A stretch of DNA of 64,000 nt from Golubevia sp. BC0850 (lineage: Eukaryota; Basidiomycota; Exobasidiomycetes; Golubeviales; Golubeviaceae): NCBI GenBank assembly GCA_012976225.1, contig JAAVVG010000019.1:124001-188000 (forward strand), in the 5' to 3' direction. Shown one piece after another: positions 33,432 through 42,953 of the stretch. A program made the translations under genes and the position numbers. Each line of letters starts with the position of its first letter. Position 1 is the first letter of the stretch. The notes beneath the pieces were generated by a model. The model saw only the letters and a list, made by a program, of their open reading frames with translations. It did no database searches and had not been told where the DNA came from.

Positions 33432-35168
33432 ATGAGCAGCACCTATGCTGACTGGTTCAACCAGAACAGACCATCAACAGCATCCTCAAGCTCAAATCCA
33501 GTTAGATTAACAATTCAAAAAGGAGATTACATTGTCGATTCAGATGGCAACTTCACTTATGAAGAGAGATGGGAGTCAGAAGAGATTATGGAGATGGATC
33601 AATCTTTTACAGATCAGGATCGGGATCAGGATGCTACTTACCCCGATCCAAATCTAAAGATTGAAAACGATTTATACTTGAACGGAAATTGGAAAGGAAA
33701 AGGGAAACAGAGAGGCAGTCTTACTGGAGACCAAGCTCAGATCGAATCGGAAGCTTCAGAGGATTCTACTTTTGGAAGGTTAGCGATAGGCGAAGGTGTC
33801 TTGCACACTTGGAGTGGTAAACCTGCTTTACTCGTGATCGATACGTGAGTATAGTCAGAGGTTGAATAGGGTTCAGGGAGCTGAAGAAGAAGAGGAGGCC
33901 ACACTTTAGCTTGATAGCTTGGACTGAAGCAACTTGCTTCCCCTCTTCTGACATCCTTTCCCCACTCATATTCTTCCCAAGAAATACTCTCATTTCAGCC
34001 TTACCCTTCTTCGAATCCCTCTTCGCACGTCTACTTTCACTCAACACTCGAGCCTCCACCTCCGAAATCTCTCCCTCTCCAATCACTCTGATCATCCCTT
34101 ACACCGTTCTCTTAGAATTAGACGGCCTCAAAACTTCTAATAGAGCTGGTATAGATGCTAGAAAAGCTAATCATTGGTTATTGGCTGCTTTGAAGACTCA
34201 GAAAAAGGTCTTCGTGAAGGTGGATCCGGGAGATGGGAATGGGATTAGAGAAATGAAACTGGATGAGGGTAGATGGGCTTTACATGTTCAGAATAGAAGT
34301 AACATGCAAGAAGTGATGAGGAATGTCGGAGATGCTGGAGCTGTGAGTTGACTAGCTTTTGGGAGATTCGAGACGAAAGCCTCTCTCTTTGCTTCCCTCA
34401 ATCACTGATGTTTGCTTTCTACCCCTTTCTCAGAGAAACGATGAAGACATCATTCATCTGTGTGGATTTCTTCATCGAACTTCTGGTCATGAAGTCTTTT
34501 TTCTTTCGAACGATACAAACGCAAGAACTTCCGCCGAAGTAGAAGGGATTCGAACGCTTTCCTTGACTACTTTGTTGGGTGGGAATAGCGCGGCTCAAGT
34601 CAATTCTGGAAGGTTTTCAGGAAATTCTAAAGAGTTGGGAAGGATCGTTGAGAATCTAGTTGAACAATGGGGATCTCAAATGGATGGTTGGATAGGCAGA
34701 AGGGAAGAAGAAGATCAATTCGACTCTAGAGAAAATGGAATGGTTGGTCTATTGGATCAAGATCAAGAGCAGTCTCAAGGAGATGATCAAGGAATGGAAA
34801 TCGATGAAGAGGAGTCGCAACATTCAAGTTCAAATCATCAATCTTTTAGCTTTTCCCCCACTTCTACAAGATCTTTGGATTTGAAACCAACTGGAACTTC
34901 AAGTAGCAAATATGCTCATCAAACTTTCACTTATTTTTCCCCTCCTTCGAATTCAAGATCCAATTCTTCATGGAGAAGTACTTCACCTTCTAGTCATCGT
35001 AACAGAGCTACTACGACAGCTCTTACTGGGTCTAATAGCATGCCACTTTCTAACAATCGATTTTTGGAAGGGAGTGGAGGTGACATGTATAGAAGGAAGA
35101 GTACGGAAAGCGGAAATGGGAGTGTGAGTGGGGAGAAGGGAGTGGGCGGGAGTAGGTGGGCTCATTGA
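33432..35168 (+). CDS. PIN-domain ribonuclease, Swt1-like
   Basis: Three exons (33432-33844, 33982-34342, 34434-35168) encode about 502 residues. The PIN domain runs from LLVIDTNTLIS at the first splice join through IPYTVLLELDGLK and ARKANHWLLAAL to EVFFLSNDTNARTSAEVEGI. The acidic residues in VIDTN, LELDGLK and LSNDTN are the metal-binding set of PIN nucleases. The layout and the ARxANxWL helix resemble Swt1, an endoribonuclease of nuclear mRNA quality control. The N-terminal 130 residues are acidic and low-complexity; the C-terminal 200 are Ser/Asn-rich. The Swt1 assignment is by motif resemblance; another PIN/PINc family is possible. Confidence 0.78.
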
Positions 35169-35506
35169 TTGTGAAGGAGGGTTTGGGGGGGGAGTAGAAG
35201 AGAGGAGAAATAAAAACACCATCACCGAAACTCAACTGTCTATTATCATTCATCATATCTAGTTTCATTCATTCATCAGCCTCCATCACATCATGTCTTC
35301 AATGTTCTCTATAATTTCTAGCAAAAGAACTTTTGCAACAACAACTCGAAGTAGAAACGAAAAATTCCTTTCAGTCAATTGATTCAGTAGGATTCGGCTG
35401 CCAAACTCAAGAGCAGAAGTAAGTAGAAGTAACATCAAACGCAGCTTCCACAAAAGACAGCGCCGACAAAACAAATAGATTTCAGCCGTCAACAACCGTC
35501 AACAAA
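35169..35506. other. Convergent intergenic region
   Basis: AATAAA at about 35208-35213 is a possible polyadenylation signal for the PIN nuclease gene. A short direct repeat (CCGTCAACAA, twice) lies at 35486-35505. No gene is supported. Confidence 0.45.
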
Positions 35507-35910
35507 TCAAGTCTCGACTCTCACGGGAGTGCCAGCAGTGGGCTAGACATCAGGGGTGCAGAGAAAAACAAACAGCAAGTGTCAGCTAGGCTTCCCCAAG
35601 ATTCGAATCCTTCTCCAGACTCACGTTTTGGTAACGATTGAACACCCAGTTGAAGAACTTCTTAATCCTACCGACTGGAGCCGGTCCAATGACTCTACGA
35701 CTCTCGAATGGAGATGACTGTGAAAAAGCAGGGGAAAGGGCTCCTGTTCTGAGAAAAAAAAGAAGAAGTCTCTTTCTCTCCACTCACCTGAGCTTGAACC
35801 TGTCTGATCTGAGGTTTCAAGGAAAGATCGTTGAACTGAGGCACCGGGGCCGCAAGACTTAAGGTGGCCAGCACGATGGTGAAAAGTAGAGCTAGAAAGA
35901 TGAGTTTCAT
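35507..35910 (-). CDS. Small secreted protein, 83 residues, orphan
   Basis: Three exons on the minus strand (35910-35788, 35717-35625, 35542-35507) encode 83 residues. Residues 1-21 form a textbook signal peptide (MKLIFLALLFTIVLATLSLAA) followed by PVPQF. The mature part is short, basic and cysteine-free, with RRVIGPAPVGRIKKFFNWVF as an amphipathic, cationic segment and a tail ending VRVET. All joins are phase 0 and the splice sites are good, which supports a real gene. I know no family for it. A secreted signalling or membrane-active peptide, possibly processed, is an inference from the cationic amphipathic segment only. Confidence 0.7.
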
Positions 35911-36038
35911 GTTAAGACTGCTTGAAGATATGGTAAGGGTAGATGGAAGGGTAGGATAGACCGGCTATCTAAAGTAGGAGAAGTAGGAAGGAAGTGACAA
36001 AGTGTGAGGAGAAGAAAATAGTCAAAAAGCTGGCCGGC

Positions 36039-36046
36039 TTTAAATA
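36039..36046 (-). promoter_or_regulatory. TATA box of small secreted protein gene
   Basis: TATTTAAA reads on the minus strand about 130 bases before the start codon at 35910, next to a GGCCGGC palindrome-like patch at 36032-36038. Confidence 0.45.
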
Positions 36047-37345
36047 CCATTCCTTCTCTACTGAGGGGAAGGTATAACACTCTCGATCTACTACTAATTT
36101 TCAGCAAATGTGCACCACTGACAAGCAGGCTGACTTTGGGTTGAGACGGTGGTTCAGGCTTGAAGACGACAAGCCTCCCTCACGCGCGTCGCTTCGCAAG
36201 CTTCGAACCAAAAAACCTCATCGCGAGAACATTATCCATCAAATTATCAAAATGCATCATCGCATCAGCTAGCGTTCCTTTGACAGGGGTGCAACCGTAC
36301 AGAGGGTCCGGTTCAGAGCTCTGCTGGGGCTCGATTCCTTCATTTTTGAGGCATGAGAGATCATCCCGACGATCATACTATGGGGGTGCCGTTAAAACAC
36401 AACGTCTGAGAGCATTGTAAGAAGTGATCCGCACTTTAAAGGGAAGACCGAAGATTGATGAAAGATCGCGACGCGCTTCGTAGCGTCATCTTTCTGGTTT
36501 TTTTTTTCCCTTCTCGACATCGAGCTGAGATTCTACACAAAAGTGGCTCTTGCAGTGAACATCTAGCGATTGATTCATGCGAGCTTAAGCAGGTGGAATG
36601 TGGAACACGAAATCGAGTATGAAGGAGAACACGAGTGATGGAAAGGCGAGAGCAGAAAACAGGGGTAAAGCAATTAAAAGGGAGAAGAGTCAAATAGGGC
36701 TCGACGCTATCAGACATCCCGTTTGCTGGAGCTTGGAGTCTGGATACTTCGATTCTAGTGATTGGAAGGTGGGAACTCTGGGGGTAAGAGGCCTAGGCGG
36801 CAGAAGTCAATATTTGGTGAGAGAGTTCCTGCCTACTCTCAAATCATGACATCCATGCATACTCTCACCTCAAATGAACTGTCTCCTATTGGGACGAAGA
36901 AGTCATCTTCTCCTTCGCTCCAGCTCCTTCACTTGTAAGGGTTTTTTTTGTCCCAACTCGAGTCTCGGAGGACTAATTCCTGTGATTCACTTAGGTGGCT
37001 TCTCGAGCAGACACACTTTGAAAGAGAGCGAGCATTTATGTTTCATTAAAAGCCAAAATAGATGTCTTAAGAAACAAGAAGAAGAGAGGGGGAAAGAACA
37101 AGAACGAGATGAAGAGAGTCCTGAAACAGCGAAACGAAATTTATAAGAGAAAAGCTTTGTAGATGTAAAGACAGCATTTTTTTTAAAGTTTTGTATTTTC
37201 GTTTGTTGGGGATGAGAGAAAAGAGAATTTTAGAAATGAGAAGAGCTAGTAGTACAAAGTAGAGAACCGAGTGCGAGAGAGTGTGGGTAAAAGAGAGAGA
37301 GACTGAGAAAAGATCGAAAGAAAACTCATTGATTAGACCATTGGT
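36047..37345. other. Gene-poor stretch before RNR1 3' end
   Basis: About 1.3 kb with no supported gene. An 83-codon frame on the plus strand at 36598-36849 shows no recognisable motif. A T tract lies at 36499-36507, and the last 200 bases, rich in A and G, should include the RNR1 3' UTR. Confidence 0.45.
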
Positions 37346-40300
37346 TTAACCAGAGCACATCAAACAAGCTTCTTTGTTTTCTAAACTACAAGCCAATTTC
37401 TCAGCTTCTAGTTCTCTTAGCTTTTGACGTTCCAAAGCAGCTTTGAATCCTTCGTCCTGAGAAGCATCTTGAGGAGCTACTTTGTTAGGAGTAGTAGCAG
37501 CACTCTCAATTTCCTCACTTGAAGAAGAAGAAGCAGAAGAGATAGCCGAAAGAGATTTAGCACCATTTCCAGGGCCATCTTTAGTAATCGTTCCATCAAC
37601 TCCTAATCTTCCAACGCCGTTTGTTAGATCTTCAACTTTCTTCTCTGTAGATTCTTGAGCGACAACTTGAACTTGAGGTTTAACAGGGGCTTCAATTCCT
37701 CCCACTCTAGCACCAACAGCAGCCAGACTTGCAGAGTTACCAGTAACGATTGGTTTCTTGATTCCAGCTTTATTAGCAGCTTTAGCTTCAGCTTGTTCTT
37801 CTTGAGAGATAGTGAATTGAACAGCGTTAGCAGCAGGTCTAGTCCTTAAGTAGTAGGTTCCAGTTTTGAGACCTTTCTTCCAAGCGTAGAAATGCATTGA
37901 AGTCAATTGACCGAAAGTTGGAGCAGATAAATGAATGTTCAAAGATTGAGATTGACAAATGAAAGCACCTCTATCAGCAGACATGTCGATAATACTCTTT
38001 TGAGGAATTTCCCAAACAGTTTTATAAAGAGCTTTGATTCTGTCTGGAATTCCTGGAACGTTTTGAATAGAACCTCCATGAGCGATGATTCGGTTCTTCA
38101 TAGCATCATTCCATAAACCTTGTTCAACTAATTCACGTAACAACCATGGGTTAACCACTTGGAACTCTCCAGCCAAAACTCTTCTGGAGTAGATGTTAGA
38201 AGTGTAAGGTTCGAAACATTCGTTGAAACCTAAGATTTGAGAAGTACTAGCTGTTGGCATTGGAGCTAGTAACAGAGAGTTTCTTAAACCGTGCTTGGCG
38301 ATCTTAGCCTTGAGACTTGACCAATCCCAAAGATCAGAAGGAGTGACTCCCCACATGTCGTATTGAAGCTCACCGAGACTGGCTGGACTTCCTTCGTAAG
38401 TCTCGTAAGGACCTTCCAATTCGGCTAATTCCATAGAACGTTCCAAAGCAGCGTGATAGATGGTTTCGAAGATCTGAACGTTTAATTTCCTAGCTTCTGG
38501 AGAGTCGAAAGGATAACCCATAATCATGAAAGCATCTGCTAAACCTTGAACACCGATTCCGATAGGTCTGTGACGGAAGTTGGACTTCTTAGCTTCTGGA
38601 ACTGGGTAGTAGTTGATATCAATGATCTTGTTCAAGTTTCCACAGATAACCTTAGAGACCGAATGAAGACGTTCGAAATCGTAAGTCTTGGTAGCAGCGT
38701 CGATGAAAGTTGGAAGAGCGATTGAAGCCAAGTTACAAACGGCGACCTCATCTGGAGCTGAATATTCGATAATCTCAGTACAAAGATTTGAGCATTTAAT
38801 GGTTCCCAAATTCTTCTGATTGGATTTCCTGTTAGCAGCATCTTTGTAAAGCATGTAAGGGTTTCCAGTTTCAGTTTGAGCTTCTAGAATAGCGTACCAA
38901 AGTTTTTGAGCTTTGACAGTTCTCTTAGCTCTACCTTCCTTTTCATATTTCTCATAAAGTGCTTCAAATTCTTCTCCATAAACGTCAGCTAAACCTGGAC
39001 ATTCACCTGGACATAGTAAACTCCATTCTTCATTCTTTTCAACTCTTCTCATGAACAAATCTGGAATCCAAAGAGCATAGAACAACTCTCTAGCTCTAAC
39101 TTCTTCTTTACCATGATTCTTCCTTAAATCCAAGAATTCGAAAACATCTGCATGCCAAGGTTCTAAGTAAATTGCGAAAGCACCTGGACGTTTGTTTCCT
39201 CCTTGATCAACATATCTTGCAGTGTTGTTGTAGACTCTTAACATTGGTACGATTCCATTTGAGAATCCATTGGTTCCAGCAATATAAGATCCGGTAGCTC
39301 TAATGTTATGAACGTTTAAACCAATTCCACCAGCAGTTTTTGAAATCATAGCACAGGTTTTTAAAGTGTCGTAGATTCCTTCGATAGAATCATCCTTCAT
39401 TGTTACTAAGAAACAAGAAGACATTTGAGAATGAGGTGTTCCAGCATTGAATAAAGTTGGAGATGCATGAGTGAAAGTCTTTTCTGACATTAAGTTGTAA
39501 GTCTCGATTGCTTTCTCCACGTCTTCTCCGTGGATTCCAATGGCTACTCTCATTAACATGTGTTGAGGACGTTCAGCTACCTTTCCATTGATACGTAGAA
39601 GATAAGATCTTTCCAAAGTCTTGAATCCAAAGAAGTTCTGTAAGAGAGGAGGAAGAGAGAGAAGAGGTTAGAGAATCACGTCGGGTGGAAAGTGGGACGC
39701 ATTCTTGGAATTGAATACTCACGTAGTGGAAATCACGTTCATAAATGATAGCAGAGTCAATCTGATCTTTGTTCTTCATGATAGCATCGTAGGTGACCTG
39801 GTTGATCATTGGAGAGTGCTTGTTGTTCTTTGGGTTGACTGATGAGGGAGAAGAGGAAGGGGCAGGACAAGAGTAGATGGGAGGGAGAATTCGCTTTAGC
39901 AACTTTAGAATTCCAAAATTCTTTCGAACAAGTCTCTCTATCTTGTGGAGCACTTCCCAAGAGAAACGAGATCTCTTCCTTCCTCAAAGAGGCTCAGTCA
40001 TCTTCCTCCCCTCCTCCCACTTTCCAAACGCGACCTTTTCTCTTCCTGTCTTCCTCTTTCCTTTCCTTTCCCAATTTGATTCTACAACCCCGCCTCAATT
40101 TTACTCACCATAGTCAAATAAATCTTGTACGACCCCACTGAAAGTCTTCTTAGTCTCTTTGTGAAGATTTGAGATGGCAATTCTAGCAGCCAGGACAGCG
40201 TAATCAGGATGAGTAGTAGTCTTATAAGCAGCGGTTTCAGCAGCCAGATTGTCCAATTCAACAGTAGTGACTCCTTCGTAGATACCATCGATGACCTGAA

Positions 40301-40870
40301 GAGGGAGGTAAAGAGAGGAGAGAGGGGAAGAAAAGAGGGAGAAGCGTGGAGAGAGGAGAAGGAGACGAGAGCAAGAGGTTAGAAAGAGTAGAATTAGAGG
40401 TAAGGAAGGATTGGGAGAATGGAACCACTTCTAAGAGGGAAGGGTCGGACATAACACGACGTGATTCTCTCCCTCTTTTTCTTTCTCCAACGTGTTTCCC
40501 TTCTTCCGTTTCTTTTTTTAATGCAAACATTGGGATGAGAAGAGTAGATGGGCAAATGGGGGATGTTGGGACTCACCTTACGAGTGATCTCGATTGGATC
40601 AACGTAGTTCATGTCGAGACCATAACAGAGCTTTGAAACTCTGGCAGTTACTTTGTCGAATCTGACAGATTCTTTGCGACCATCTGAGAGCGAAGAGAAA
40701 GATAGAGAAGATGGAGAAGGCGGTTAGTAAGGGAATGCTTGTTGAGAAGGGCGACGCGTTGAGGGGAGGGTAGAGTTGGGAGATGAGGAGAGGAGAGAAG
40801 GAACGGGTAAAGTAACAAGTTGATTGTAGCTGTCTGCTGTTTACTCACCTCTTTTGTAGACGTAAATCAT
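37346..40870 (-). CDS. RNR1: Ribonucleoside-diphosphate reductase large subunit
   Basis: This is class Ia ribonucleotide reductase, which makes dNDPs for DNA synthesis with the small subunit. Five exons on the minus strand (40870-40849, 40683-40577, 40295-40109, 39838-39723, 39637-37346) encode about 907 residues. The first coding exon is only 22 bases (MIYVYKR). The N-terminal ATP-cone region ([18 protein letters not shown]) is followed by the barrel with [39 protein letters not shown], the catalytic NLCTEI loop (Asn, Cys, Glu all present) and [12 protein letters not shown]. The C-terminus ends in CLMCSG, the CxxC pair that is re-reduced each cycle. Codon use looks like that of a highly expressed gene. 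Several ACGCGT sites lie in intron 1 and upstream, the expected G1/S control element for this gene. Confidence 0.97.
40753..40758. promoter_or_regulatory. ACGCGT (MCB) in RNR1 intron 1
   Basis: A palindromic MluI cell-cycle box, the binding site of MBF in yeasts, lies in the first intron of RNR1. It is part of a cluster of five found between RNR1 and the start of SMC6. Confidence 0.4.
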
Positions 40871-41630
40871 TGTTGGAGTAGAGGAGGGTAGGGTAGGGGA
40901 GGTGGTGTTTGATGAGTTGAGGTAGAGTTGAAGAACAGCGAGAGTGTTTGCTGGTTCAAAAGAAGATTAGGAGGTAGGCTAGGGTTTGAGTTGAGTGAAG
41001 ATGATGATGATGAGAGTGGTAGAATCTGTTGGATTTTCAGAACAAAGATAACAAGAAAAGGAAGATCAAAGATGGTTGTGGTAGGAAAGAGAAAGTTCTC
41101 GACGTGATTTTTCTTATTTTAAAGCGTGTCTCGAAACGCGACCCTTGCTCGATTCTGATCGACCATCTTGTTTTGAATCGCCAAAACGACGAGTCGAATA
41201 TTGGACACAGGAACGCGGTTTAAAGACTTCTGTCCATGTTCAGAGCCTTGTAGACTCTGTAGAAGGAAGTTCCAATTCAACTCAGAGCATGGATCGAAAC
41301 GCATGTGTGCCAGATATCTTCTCTCTTCCCAAGGACACGACGAGATACAACATACTCTTATTCTCAACGAAAACAAGCAGAATTTCAAGGTCTAGCCAAA
41401 GCAACGAGAGATCTGGAAGACGATATCTTTGGAAAGGATCAAACTGTTGAAGATCAAGCCCTCCAAAGACATATAAGATTTCATCACTCTTTACCTGATT
41501 CAAACAACCTTTTGATCGTTTGAGAAGCTCTGTGTATGTAATAGAGCCTTTCCGAGAAGGGTCGAATCACGATATGGCCGGAGATTAGAATCGGCCATGA
41601 GATTTTATTTTGCTGGAGTCTCAAAGCGCG

Positions 41631-41636
41631 ACGCGT
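41631..41636. promoter_or_regulatory. ACGCGT (MCB) between RNR1 and SMC6
   Basis: This palindromic site lies about 760 bases upstream of the RNR1 start and about 80 bases upstream of the hypothetical frame at 41713. Confidence 0.35.
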
Positions 41637-41712
41637 ACAAGCTTACAAGTTGAACTTGGGTGATTCCTTCAAGACCACATAGCCATCTGATTCCATTCTT
41701 CCCAAAATTAAG

Positions 41713-42111
41713 ATGAAGCTCGACGAAACGACCATGCCAGAAGAGGTTCTAGAAAAAACCTTGGATTATCAAGATTCTTCGGTTGACAGCTCGAATTGCC
41801 TGAAAGAAGCTATGGTCTTGGAACAGACGATTCCTTCTTTAGCTTCTTTTCCTTTCCTCAAAAGATACAGTGCTCAACACGAACCGCTGTTCAATTCTCT
41901 CAGTCATCTTTTTCCTGCTCTTCAAGAGTGTCACGAGAATGAACTTTTTAGACCTCTTCAAGTACAAGATGTTCTTGAGCTTGGACAGAAAGCTGGAACA
42001 GAAAAGGATCATAAACTCAAGTACGTAGCTCCTCAACTCAAGAATAAAAAGGTGGCGGAGGAGGTGGTTAAAACTTGGAATGAAAGGCACGGGAGGTCGA
42101 CGCTGGGATAA
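41713..42111 (+). CDS. Hypothetical protein, 132 residues
   Basis: An ATG-initiated frame gives a soluble, mixed-charge 132-residue product with balanced composition (not low complexity), ending in KNKKVAEEVVKTWNERHGR. No domain is recognised. It could be the second exon of a longer gene: the frame at 41305-41523 ends in NNLLI next to a weak GT donor (41518) and a TTAAG acceptor directly before this ATG, and the two would join in phase. Without that exon it may still be an independent small gene. Confidence 0.4.
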   Translation: MKLDETTMPEEVLEKTLDYQDSSVDSSNCLKEAMVLEQTIPSLASFPFLKRYSAQHEPLFNSLSHLFPALQECHENELFRPLQVQDVLELGQKAGTEKDHKLKYVAPQLKNKKVAEEVVKTWNERHGRSTLG

Positions 42112-42887
42112 ATATTGGTGAAGGGCAGCTTGCTTTCTTTCTCAGCTTCTATCAAAAGTGCCTATTTGATAGATGTCTAGAAATCTCGTGAAGACTTCGT
42201 CGACTTGTGTTCTTTGTCACGAACTGCGAGACAAACTTTTCCGTCGCTATCAGAGCGTGTCGAGAAGAAATGAAGGTTTCAACACCACCGACGAGGGACA
42301 AACACGAAAATTCTCGAGTTGTTACCAGCTCAAATTCAAAAGGCAGTCAAATGCCGCAAGCAGTTTGAAATTCTAGCCAGAGAGCTCCAAGAAGGGAAGC
42401 GGAGTGCCAGACGTACCAAAGAAGGAGAGCTCTCTCTCGCCAAAAATTGAAGAGAATCCGCTCTCCTTACTTCCAAGTTTCCTTCTCAAGCTCAACAAGA
42501 CGAACAACCCTTCTGACCCTCGTCATCCAAGTTTGAGACTAGAATAGAAGCGCTCAACCGCGTCAACGCATGAACCTTCTAGCTCCTTGCCCCCTCTTGT
42601 TTCTCTCACTCTACTCGCTCAAAGCTGTATCTCTTACTGACTCTACCCCAGTAGGACTGAAAATGTCCCTGATCTCACTTCCTTCAAGAACCTACCCACG
42701 CCTTGGTAGTTCCTCCGGTCTCCTCATGCGCTACAGCTTCTGCCTCTAGGGGCAGAAACCGCACGAGAGAATCAAAATTGTCAATTCATCTACTCCAACA
42801 TTGCTGTCAAAAGCTCAAAGACTGATCAAGTATACTTGCTAGTGTTTTGATCTGGATCGTCTTTGCCACCCATATCTTCGATTTCTA

Positions 42888-42909
42888 ACGCGTAGAAAAC
42901 AAAACGCGT
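42888..42909. promoter_or_regulatory. Paired ACGCGT (MCB) sites before SMC6
   Basis: Two ACGCGT hexamers at 42888-42893 and 42904-42909, 16 bases apart, lie 45-66 bases before the SMC6 start codon. Tandem MCB sites this close to a DNA-maintenance gene are typical of MBF-controlled G1/S genes in yeasts. Confidence 0.6.
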
Positions 42910-42953
42910 TGGTTCCTATCTTCCTTCCCCACCAACCACTCATTCCTCTCAAG

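Larger units (their letters stand above)
40871..42887. other. RNR1-SMC6 divergent intergenic region with small hypothetical frames
   Basis: Two kilobases separate the RNR1 and SMC6 starts. The region has an ACGCGT at 41631-41636 and related ACGCGA/ACGCGG variants near 41136 and 41211. Short plus-strand frames at 41305-41523 and 42173-42376 cannot be assigned; only the one at 41713-42111 is listed as a possible gene. Confidence 0.45.

Noticed and set aside
36290-36345. A GGTTCAGAGC...GGCTCGATTCC stretch reminiscent of tRNA internal boxes
   Set aside because: I could not fold acceptor, D and T stems with the required spacing, so no tRNA is claimed.
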